A stretch of DNA of 64,000 bases. Source: Candidatus Mesenet endosymbiont of Agriotes lineatus. GTDB lineage: Bacteria > Pseudomonadota > Alphaproteobacteria > Rickettsiales > Anaplasmataceae. The stretch is taken from the NCBI RefSeq assembly GCF_964019585.1, contig NZ_OZ026454.1:186001-250000 (forward strand), in the 5' to 3' direction. Made by a program: the position numbers and the translations under genes. Shown piece after piece: positions 29,210 to 36,646 of this stretch (the stretch's first letter is position 1; each line of letters opens with the position of its first letter). Under the pieces are notes generated by a model. The model was given only the letters and a program-made list of their open reading frames with translations, was not told the origin of the DNA and made no database searches.

Positions 29210-29688
29210 TGTCTGCATCGTCAATTATTCTTCTTGCATTTATTATGGTTTGCATATTTGGATGTAAACCTGGTTATAAGTTTATCAGTAATTTTTTAAG
29301 CAAAAAACGTAGCTGTGTTCATACAAAAATAGAGGATTCTTTAAATGTGGAAAAAGAGTCATTATTTTTTCTAAACTCTGTACTACTAAAAAATAAGCAT
29401 ATTCAAGAAGAAATAAGAAGGATGATAAAAAATGCTAACCATGAAGCAGACTTGATTATAAAAAATAAGGAAAAACAAATGGAAAAGATGCTTGATAGCT
29501 ATCAAGATCTTATTATCTCTAAAATAGATAATAAAATTTCAGAAGCAGTGCAAAAGTTAATATCTGATTCAGTAGTAGTTGCAGCAAAAACAGCAGAAAA
29601 ATTAATTCAAGAATATGTAAGAGACGAAAACAATAATAGTGAAGTTATTTCTTCTTTATCACGCAATTTAAGTAAAAAATTGCATTAA
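29209..29688 (+). CDS. atpF: ATP synthase F0 subunit b
   Basis: 159 residues. A short hydrophobic N-terminus (about 5-24) and a long helical stalk (EEIRRMIKNANHEADLIIKN) place it as the second b-type stator. Overall similarity is weak, so position in the operon carries much of the call. Its stop overlaps the glycosyltransferase start (TAATG). Confidence 0.87.
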   Translation: MSASSIILLAFIMVCIFGCKPGYKFISNFLSKKRSCVHTKIEDSLNVEKESLFFLNSVLLKNKHIQEEIRRMIKNANHEADLIIKNKEKQMEKMLDSYQDLIISKIDNKISEAVQKLISDSVVVAAKTAEKLIQEYVRDENNNSEVISSLSRNLSKKLH

Positions 29689-30959
29689 TGTGCAGAGAAA
29701 TTGATATATCCAAAATAAAGTTAGATTACGATATTTGGAGTATTAATGATAAGCTTTACTATTATAAATTTGGCTTATTGCCTTGGCAAAGGCTAAACAA
29801 TATTACTTTTATTATAGTAAGTGATATTGATCACCGAGCCACAAAATGGTTAAAAGAAAAATATAGCAATAACTTCATTTTATTTAAATCAGATTATAAT
29901 AAAATTATTGATTCCCTGAACACTTTCTTTGGCTATACAGAATTTTCAATAAACTATTTGTACTATAAAAATGATAGATTTTCAGCTAAAGATATAAAGC
30001 TTAGTTCTATAATCTACGTAATATTCACTCTTCTTATCTCTACCTTGGCTTTAATAAAAGGTTTTGCTGCAGTTTCATTACTAATTATATTATTTATTTC
30101 CTCTTCTAGTACATTATTTCGGTATATAATAATTCTGCTTGGTTTTTGCAATAAAAAAGCAAGCTCAAAGTATGAAGATGATAATGAGTTGCCAATATAT
30201 ACAATACTTTTACCTATTTTGAATGAAAATAAAGTTATTAAGCAGTTAATTAACAACATAAGTAACATTGATTATCCAAAATCTAGACTAGATGTGAAAC
30301 TTATAGTAGAGGAAGATGATAAAGAAACTATAGAGAACTTAAAGGAATTTAATTTACCAGAAAATTTTAAAACTATTATAGTGCCAAATTCGTTTCCTAA
30401 AACAAAATCTAAGGCATGTAATTACGCCTTATGCTTCTCTAAAGGAGAATACGTTGTTATCTACGATGCCGACGATATGCCAGATCATCTGCAGCTAAAA
30501 AAAGCTTTAGCTGAATTTAAGCAAGAAGATAGTCAGTTGGCATGCGTGCAGGCAAGACTTGGTTATTACAACTGTGATTATAACCTTTTAACAAAATTTT
30601 TTTCTTTAGAGTATACTAGCTGGTTTCATTATCTATTATTTGGTATGCAAAAAATTAATATACCAATACCCCTGGGCGGTAGTAGTAATCATTTTAGGAT
30701 GGAGGCTTTAAAAAAAGTGCACTCATGGGATGCATATAACGTTACTGAGGATGCTGATCTTGGTTTAAGACTTGCTTCGATGGGATATTATACTAAAGTT
30801 ATCGACTCGGAAACTTTGGAAGAATCACCAATCAGTATATTTGCTTGGATTAAACAGCGTGCTCGTTGGATAAAGGGCTATATTAAAACTTATATAGTCC
30901 ATATGAAAAATTTAAAACAGTTATATCAAGTAACTGGACTAAAGGGAGTTTACTATTGA
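29688..30959 (+). CDS. Processive family 2 glycosyltransferase, N-terminal part (split gene)
   Basis: 423 residues. Two membrane helices lie at about 103-150. The GT2 domain follows, with YTILLPILNE, the DxD site YDADDMPD, the TEDADLGLRL acceptor motif and QRARWIKG (Q-x-x-R-W of processive enzymes). It should continue into a C-terminal membrane domain but stops at 30957-30959. The missing part is the next entry, in the -1 frame. It adds sugars to an undecaprenyl, lipid or polymer acceptor. Wolbachia lack LPS, so the product is unclear. It is translationally coupled to atpF. Confidence 0.85.
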   Translation: MCREIDISKIKLDYDIWSINDKLYYYKFGLLPWQRLNNITFIIVSDIDHRATKWLKEKYSNNFILFKSDYNKIIDSLNTFFGYTEFSINYLYYKNDRFSAKDIKLSSIIYVIFTLLISTLALIKGFAAVSLLIILFISSSSTLFRYIIILLGFCNKKASSKYEDDNELPIYTILLPILNENKVIKQLINNISNIDYPKSRLDVKLIVEEDDKETIENLKEFNLPENFKTIIVPNSFPKTKSKACNYALCFSKGEYVVIYDADDMPDHLQLKKALAEFKQEDSQLACVQARLGYYNCDYNLLTKFFSLEYTSWFHYLLFGMQKINIPIPLGGSSNHFRMEALKKVHSWDAYNVTEDADLGLRLASMGYYTKVIDSETLEESPISIFAWIKQRARWIKGYIKTYIVHMKNLKQLYQVTGLKGVYY

Positions 30960-31261
30960 ATTTTTTCGTTGGAAGCACAGCTTTTACTTTCTTCACCACT
31001 CCATTTTTACTCGTATCTCTTATATCTATACAATACTTCAATCAAGTGTTTTTATACTACTTTATTTTTACATACACCATAAATACTGTTACTCTTTTTG
31101 CCGTAATAAAAGAGAAAAAGATGAAAGCAAACTTTTATTTGTTAGCTATAATCTTTCCAATATATTGGTTGCTACATTCAATTGCTAGCGTTATTGCTTT
31201 TTGGGAATTAATAAAATCTCCTCAGCATTGGAATAAAACCAAACATGGGTTTCATTTATGA
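30956..31261 (+). CDS. Glycosyltransferase C-terminal membrane domain (split gene)
   Basis: 101 residues from a TTG that overlaps the previous stop (TTGA). About three membrane helices end in [11 protein letters not shown], the H-W-x-K-T-x-H-G tail with which this GT2 subfamily finishes. It is therefore the missing end of the preceding protein, displaced by a one-base indel near 30950-30959. The intact frame of both parts suggests either recent damage or that reinitiation at TTGA keeps a two-piece enzyme working. It overlaps ctaA by four bases (ATGA). Confidence 0.75.
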   Translation: MNFFVGSTAFTFFTTPFLLVSLISIQYFNQVFLYYFIFTYTINTVTLFAVIKEKKMKANFYLLAIIFPIYWLLHSIASVIAFWELIKSPQHWNKTKHGFHL

Positions 31262-32268
31262 GAAAAGAGCCAGTAGCCATTTGGCTTTTTTTTTGCTGCA
31301 TAATGATCATTGTAATGATATTTATTGGTGGAGTGACAAGACTTACAAAAGCTGGTTTATCAATCACTGAATGGAAGCCAATAACAGGAATATTGCCACC
31401 ACTTAATGAAAATCAGTGGCTTTTGGAAAAAGAAAAATATCAGAAAACTCCTGAATATAAAATTTTTAATTATAATATTGATATAGAAGATTTTAAAAAA
31501 ATTTATTTAATAGAATACATACATAGATTACTTGCAAGAATTACTGGTCTTGTTTTTTGTATACCGTTTATCTATTTTTTTATAAAAAAAAAATTGCCTA
31601 AAGCACTAATTATAAAATTATCCATAATCTTTACATTAGGACTTGTACAGGGTTGCGCTGGGTGGTACATGGTAAAAAGTGGGCTAGTGAGTCAGCCGCA
31701 TGTCAGCCACTACAGGTTGGCTATGCACTTGGCCTTAACGCTTATTATTTTTTCTATGCTGTGGTTAGCATTTGTAAGATACATAACGGGTCAAAAAAAT
31801 AAAGTAGAAGTTAGCACCAGCAGTATAGTGCTTTTAATATTAAGCTTAAGTTTAACTTTTATACAGATAATATACGGTGCTTTTGTCGCTGGGCTTAATG
31901 CAGGGCTTATTTATAATACTTTTCCACTGATGGACAATCAAATTATACCACGGGACCTATTTTTTATGGAGCCAAAATGGCTTAATGTTTTTCAAAATAG
32001 TGTGGCAGTACAATTTATACATAGGAATTTAGCATTTATAATAATAATTATAGCTATATTTGTAGCAGTAAAAAATAGGAGAATGAAGTCTTTGCTTATA
32101 CTACTACTATGCTTTGTTGTACAAGCAACTTTAGGAGTAATAACTCTGCTGCTAAAAGTACCGATAATTTTTGCCTCAGCGCATCAGGTGTTTGCTTTTA
32201 TATCGTTTGCAATGAACTTATATATTCTAAAGTGCGTAAAACTAAAGCAACAAAACAAATGTTGGTAG
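31258..32268 (+). CDS. ctaA: Heme A synthase (CtaA/Cox15)
   Basis: 336 residues with eight predicted helices. [19 protein letters not shown] at the first helix and [12 protein letters not shown] (His89) are family signatures, and the second-half His pairs lie in VQFIHRNLA and SAHQVFAF. It oxidises heme O to heme A for cytochrome c oxidase. It is the last gene of the atpB run and is coupled by ATGA. Confidence 0.94.
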   Translation: MRKEPVAIWLFFCCIMIIVMIFIGGVTRLTKAGLSITEWKPITGILPPLNENQWLLEKEKYQKTPEYKIFNYNIDIEDFKKIYLIEYIHRLLARITGLVFCIPFIYFFIKKKLPKALIIKLSIIFTLGLVQGCAGWYMVKSGLVSQPHVSHYRLAMHLALTLIIFSMLWLAFVRYITGQKNKVEVSTSSIVLLILSLSLTFIQIIYGAFVAGLNAGLIYNTFPLMDNQIIPRDLFFMEPKWLNVFQNSVAVQFIHRNLAFIIIIIAIFVAVKNRRMKSLLILLLCFVVQATLGVITLLLKVPIIFASAHQVFAFISFAMNLYILKCVKLKQQNKCW

Positions 32269-32571
32269 GAACAGGAAAGCTAGTAAAAATGAAATACAAT
32301 TTGGCAGTCTATTGGTTAAAAGCTGTATTGGGAAAAGCAGAAACTTGCTAAGATAATAAGCAAAACTCTAATAGTGTATGCATGAAGTTGATATTGATAA
32401 AGGATCATATTGAGAATATAGATGTATTCCAAGAAAAAAAGGCAATTCAACATTTGTTCTACAAACCATCTCCATAACAACTAAAGCTTTTATGCTCTAC
32501 AATATGTGAATCTTTGAAAAAATCAAAATTTAAAAAAGATGTACACATAATTTATAGCCCACCCACTAGGT

Positions 32572-32951
32572 TCTGTGAACAACCATGAAATTCAAAAATC
32601 CCATAAAAACCATTTATCAAATCTACAAAAAATCCTGCTGAAATTTTTTATTTTTCTGAATTACTTGTACAATCATTGCACTTCCCTGTTGGAGGAATTT
32701 GCATTTCTTGTTTTTAAGACTTGCTACAAAATATCATATACAGTGGAAACCATTTTTAATCAGATTTTGTTCCTTTGTCCTGATGTTAGGGTAAATTTTA
32801 GGGGCTTGATCTTCAGTTATATCCAAGCGTGAGATCGGACTATTGTCCTGCTTTTTAAGAATGCAAAAATTTGTTCCTATTTTGTCTCTTGTATGTATTC
32901 GGTCCATATTAATTCACGTTTTATATTTTATCTTATATAGCTGTTCACAGA
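32572..32951. other. Gap segment bounded by a 10-bp inverted repeat
   Basis: The 862-base gap 32269-33130 holds no gene I recognise. Within it TCTGTGAACA (32572-32581) recurs inverted as TGTTCACAGA (32942-32951), enclosing 380 bases. Inside, on the minus strand, 32734-32907 is open for 57 codons from an ATG (starting MDRIHTRDKIG). This could be a small remnant mobile element or a chance repeat. Confidence 0.3.
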
Positions 32952-33130
32952 GCATAGAATTAGAAAAATTTTATCCTATTCATAAATTTAGCTGTATCTT
33001 TTAATAGTTCTGTTGCTAATGGGATTTGCTATAATTATTTGTATAGCATTAATATCTCCAAATTTTTCCCTTTTGCTATTAATCCTCTCAAATTTATATC
33101 ATTTCTTTTCTTGTACACCTAAGTGATTAT

Positions 33131-33943
33131 TTATTTAGGAAAATCACAATTAATAGATTGTAACTGATGGTATGTTTTTTGTTTTTTTATAAAAATTTTA
33201 TTTTGAGTACGCAAGTCAATCGCTTTCCAGTTGTTTTTCATTATGTTTAATCCACCGTGTAATTTGTTTAAACAATTCCATGCATCGTTTGGGTTATCTT
33301 GTGATAATCTGACTTCAAGTCCGTTATTAAAAATAATATTCCAATCTCGCATATAATTAAAAGAGCTTATTTGTTGGCTAAGTTCAGTGTTACTGTTTAC
33401 CACTGCTTTTACAAAATCTAATCCTGATAAAGCATTATTACCAAAAATAAGAACCAGCCCATCAACATAATAATCATTAATAATCACATAACCTGTAGAA
33501 TCAATAACCGAAAATTGATTGCCATGATGCCAAATAGCAAATGGCTTATATTCTTCTATACTAATAGCTATAGTGTTTGGTAATATTCTTTGAACATCAA
33601 CATTCTTTATCCACCTATTAGACAATTCAATGTTACGCTTGATCTTTAGTAAAGATATAAATAAAATGGGCTTGCTTTTATCTATAAATTCTAAGACCTC
33701 TTCTTTACTGACAAAGTGATTTCCTTGTAAAGATATAGTATTGATACTCAAACCCCAATTAACCAATATATCAGATAATTTGTTATTGCACTTAGCAACT
33801 ACAGAGTTTACATAGGTAGTTATTCTACCTAGATAATTAGAAAAAAATAATGAAAGTGAAAATAGAATAATAACGATAGCAGTATATTTATGTAAAACAC
33901 GTAATTTGCTCTTTTGTGTATAAGTTACATCTTCTTTGTTCAT
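33131..33943 (-). CDS. ftsQ: Cell division protein FtsQ
   Basis: 270 residues. A short cytosolic tail, one membrane helix (about 23-40), then a POTRA domain with the typical INTISLQGNHFVSKEEVLEF opening and WIKNVDVQRILPNTIAISIEEYKP. FtsQ is the periplasmic scaffold joining early and late divisome proteins. Sequence conservation is weak, as usual for FtsQ, but the order of features is right. No other dcw genes are adjacent. Confidence 0.88.
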   Translation of the reverse strand: MNKEDVTYTQKSKLRVLHKYTAIVIILFSLSLFFSNYLGRITTYVNSVVAKCNNKLSDILVNWGLSINTISLQGNHFVSKEEVLEFIDKSKPILFISLLKIKRNIELSNRWIKNVDVQRILPNTIAISIEEYKPFAIWHHGNQFSVIDSTGYVIINDYYVDGLVLIFGNNALSGLDFVKAVVNSNTELSQQISSFNYMRDWNIIFNNGLEVRLSQDNPNDAWNCLNKLHGGLNIMKNNWKAIDLRTQNKIFIKKQKTYHQLQSINCDFPK

Positions 33944-33982
33944 AAACTACTCTAAACATATACCCCCAAATTACAATATTAC

Positions 33983-34300
33983 CTAATGCGCAAACAACTT
34001 TAAGCCTATGATCCCTATTATTATTAGGGAAATACATAAAACATGTGCTAAATTGCTAGGCTCATTGAACAATACAACTCCAAGTATTGCTGTACCTACG
34101 GAGCCAATACCAGTCCAAACTGCATAACACGTCCCTAGGGGAATAGAACGCATAGCAAGTGCAAGAAGATACAAACTAACGGGTGTAGTAAGCATTACTC
34201 CAACTGTAGGCCAAAGACGCGTGAACCCATCACTATATCTTATCCCTAAAGTCCAAATTATTTCGATAATTCCAGCAATTAATAAGTATAACCAATTCAT
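33983..34300 (-). CDS. sugE: Small multidrug resistance exporter, Gdx/SugE type
   Basis: 105 residues, four helices. The central proton- and substrate-binding Glu13 sits in IAGIIEIIWTLG. The segments GFTRLWP and GTCYAVWTGIGSVGTA match SugE/Gdx more closely than EmrE. Gdx proteins export guanidinium in exchange for protons. A guanidinium substrate here is inferred from subfamily signature only. The start ATG lies upstream of the tRNA-His gene on the same strand. Confidence 0.88.
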   Translation of the reverse strand: MNWLYLLIAGIIEIIWTLGIRYSDGFTRLWPTVGVMLTTPVSLYLLALAMRSIPLGTCYAVWTGIGSVGTAILGVVLFNEPSNLAHVLCISLIIIGIIGLKLFAH

Positions 34301-34334
34301 ACAGTCTAATTTTTACTTGTCTCTTTACTATGCG

Positions 34335-34408
34335 GGCGAGTGACCAGGATTGAACTGGCGACATTTAGTACCACAAACTAACGCTCTACCAACTGAGCTA
34401 CACCCGCC
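34335..34408 (-). tRNA. tRNA-His (GTG)
   Basis: A full cloverleaf reads on the minus strand. The acceptor GCGGGTG pairs with CACTCGC. The D-arm is AGCTCAGTTGGTAGAGC, the anticodon stem TTAGT/ACTAA holds loop TTGTGGT (anticodon GTG), and the T-arm includes GTTCAATC. The extra G at -1 opposite C73, the histidine identity element, is encoded. Confidence 0.95.
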
Positions 34409-34660
34409 ATCTCTTAAGTTAATAACTTAATAACACATTCAATAAATATGGTCAACGACTTCTTTTTACAACCACTAAAAGATTTTTTGATAATCATCTA
34501 ACTGCTAAAGCAGTAAATTGTAAGCAAAATAATCAAAAAATATAGGATTTTGATCTTATTCCTTTCCCTTAACAAAGAAATTGAGTCTGCTTTTTCTACA
34601 TACATGATAATGCGCAAAAACAAATACAAAAAATTAAACAATATCTATACCATTAAAAGT

Positions 34661-34792
34661 GCTAAGGATGAATAGCCTATCTTCAAATTAAGCAAAAGAA
34701 ATTAGATCTAAATACAAGAAAATAAAATATCACTTTATAAGTTGATAAGCATAGCATTGTATATTAACTGCTATCATAAATTTGGGGGATTT
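34661..34792 (+). promoter_or_regulatory. Duplicated leader of an ANK gene (copy 1)
   Basis: These about 130 bases upstream of the ANK ATG align closely with 39513-39661 upstream of another ANK gene. Shared blocks include ATCACTTTATAAGTTGA, ATAGCATT and ATCATAAATTTGGGGGA. A TTGATA at 34742-34747 is a possible -35. The G-run is the ribosome site. The remaining part of the gap (34409-34660) holds nothing I can identify. Confidence 0.65.
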
Positions 34793-36049
34793 ATGTCACT
34801 TGATGATGAATTAATTAATGCAGTTAAAAAATGCTGTATAAATGGTGAAGAATACAAGAAAAACATAGAGGAAGTACGTTCTTTACTAGAGAAAGGAGCA
34901 AGTGCTAACGCTGTGGATAATTGGTTCCATAAACTAACAGTTTTGCTCTGGGCTGCTGAACAAGGGAAGAAAGAAGTCGTAGAACTACTTCTAAAGCATG
35001 GTGCAGATATTAATAATGGTGGTGAAAAAGGAAAACCAACCGCGACACCTTTACATGGAGCTATTGAAAACAAGCATGAGGAAGCTGCAATATTTCTTAT
35101 AGAAAAGAGTGCAAATATACATGCTAAGGATCAGCACGGATCAACACCTCTACATGCTGCTGCTTGTGAAGGGCTAGGAAATTTAGTAAAATTACTTTTA
35201 GATAAGGGAGTGAATGTTCACATCCAAAACATTCACAAATACACTCCTTTGCATAGAGCAATGTATCCTAATGCAGATCCACAAACAGTAAGGCTGCTTT
35301 TAGAACATGGATCAGATATTAATACCATAGGTAATTGTGGTAGCACACTTATATCATCTTATACTATATGGACAAAACCTCTAGAAAGTTTCTTCCTACT
35401 TCTACTTTTCGGTGCTGATGTAAATAAAGAATCTGAGTGTGATAGAAATCAAATAAACACAGAACCCTATCTCAAAAGTTGTTTAGCAGCATTTGAAGAA
35501 ATCGAAGCAATGCCTAATTTAAGTAGATTGGTAAAGACATATAGAAATCAGGATAAGAAGGAAAATGCAAAAGTTATTGCTAGTTACATAAACAGTAAAG
35601 CTAATGGACAAGAATTAATTGAAGAGTTCAAAACAATTAAGGAAAAATATAGCTCTGATGAGCAATTATCTTTTATACCTGAGTGTGTGTTAGGTTTTAT
35701 TGAGTATATCACTCTAAAATTTTTAAAATTTCATACAAATAATAAAAAGGCTATAAAGCTATTGTTAGAATCAAAAGATGGTATTAAAGTAACCAAAGCA
35801 GTACTAGTTGATAGTAAAGTAACTGGTAAAACAAAAGATGAGTGTGTAAAACTACCTAATGAAATAATACAAGAAATATCATCATATTTGAATCTAAATG
35901 AATTAAATTTTGATAATGTATTATTAGCTCTTAGTAAAAAAGCAGATGTGTTTTTAAACAAATTAAAAAATATTTATGAAGTGCCAAGTGCTGCATTAGC
36001 TGAACCTCAGCCAGAAGCAGCTTCTGTACAAAGCAAGAATATTGCATGA
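34793..36049 (+). CDS. Ankyrin-repeat protein with F-box-like C-terminus
   Basis: 418 residues from the ATG at 34793, which follows GGGGGATTT. An upstream TTG would add 17 residues encoded by the conserved leader and is rejected. About six ANK units span residues 25-215. A C-terminal module (about 230-315, ending SSDEQLSFIPE) is shared with the ANK protein at 750. LPNEIIQEISSYLNLNEL near 365 is a textbook F-box first half. The last residues are a Pro/Glu/Ala-rich tail. By analogy with known ANK-F-box effectors it could dock host proteins to SCF ligase. This is inference. Confidence 0.9.
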   Translation: MSLDDELINAVKKCCINGEEYKKNIEEVRSLLEKGASANAVDNWFHKLTVLLWAAEQGKKEVVELLLKHGADINNGGEKGKPTATPLHGAIENKHEEAAIFLIEKSANIHAKDQHGSTPLHAAACEGLGNLVKLLLDKGVNVHIQNIHKYTPLHRAMYPNADPQTVRLLLEHGSDINTIGNCGSTLISSYTIWTKPLESFFLLLLFGADVNKESECDRNQINTEPYLKSCLAAFEEIEAMPNLSRLVKTYRNQDKKENAKVIASYINSKANGQELIEEFKTIKEKYSSDEQLSFIPECVLGFIEYITLKFLKFHTNNKKAIKLLLESKDGIKVTKAVLVDSKVTGKTKDECVKLPNEIIQEISSYLNLNELNFDNVLLALSKKADVFLNKLKNIYEVPSAALAEPQPEAASVQSKNIA

Positions 36050-36193
36050 GTTTAAGTTGGGAAATTTTGTATAGAGCCTCTAAATTTATTAGGTTTTAAA
36101 TATGGGTGGTTTTTGAAAAATTTTTGAAAAAATAATAAAATTCTGCAAATTTTCTGCTTCCATGGTAATAAATGTATATGATATAAAGAGAGA

Positions 36194-36485
36194 GCCAATC
36201 TGGAGAGATTGAGGCTGTAGAGGCGGCCTTTAAAGTGGCAGATGTATAGGAAAAGAAGATCTGAATATATTGAATAGGATCTTTGGCGACCTACTGAATA
36301 GTTTTAGCTATTTTAAGATTTTTTCTTAAAACAAGATTGATACCTTTGTGGTCATATGCTTTAAAACATACGACTATAGCGCTTCCAATTATCAATTGGT
36401 AGTCCTTTCATGGTGGGAATCCGTGAAAAGGGCTAAAAACGCTCCTCTCTCTGATGTTGTACACGTGCTTTTTCTCCAGATTGGC
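36194..36485 (+). ncRNA. Candidate structured RNA of unknown class
   Basis: No protein gene fits 36050-36646. GCCAATCTGGAGA (36194-36206) pairs perfectly with 36473-36485, closing a 292-base segment. Inside are AAGATC/GATCTT (36256/36279), AATAG/CTATT (36297/36308) and the 8-bp hairpin TTTTAAGA/TCTTAAAA (36311-36331). GACTA/TAGTC (36372/36400) encloses CCAATT-ATC-AATTGG, and CCTTTCATGG/CCGTGAAAAGG follows (36404-36431). Two wobble pairs work only as G-U on the plus strand. TATAAA at 36182-36187 lies six bases before the helix. No T-loop, SRP or RNase P core motif is seen. A miniature transposon with 13-bp ends is the main alternative. Confidence 0.5.
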
Positions 36486-36646
36486 ACTAAATCAACAATA
36501 GGTCGATTAAAAAATCAACACAATATATCCAAAATAAACAATAACTCAGTAAAAATTCTACTTAATATTTAAATTTTTCTTTTTAATTACAGGAGTATGA
36601 GATGAAATAAATTTTTGGGTTATAAATATTGAAATTTCTTTTTTAT

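Noticed and set aside
30940-30960. Programmed -1 frameshifting in the glycosyltransferase gene
   Set aside because: No X-XXY-YYZ slippery heptamer precedes the stop, and the run of T lies after it, out of position.
32575-32832. 85-codon plus-strand frame in the ctaA-ftsQ gap
   Set aside because: Phe/Cys/Leu-rich composition as expected of antisense AT-rich DNA. The opposite strand reads better.
34742-34792. TTG start 17 codons upstream for the ANK gene
   Set aside because: These bases are part of the duplicated leader, and the G-run ribosome site directly precedes the ATG at 34793.
36194-36485. Assignment of the structured element as tmRNA, 6S RNA, RNase P RNA or 4.5S RNA
   Set aside because: No T-loop or tag frame, no RNase P or SRP core motifs. 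At 292 bases it is longer than usual 6S RNA. No class could be supported.
36348-36572. 74-codon open frame across the structured element
   Set aside because: The peptide has no family resemblance, there is no ribosome site, and the hairpins explain the sequence better.
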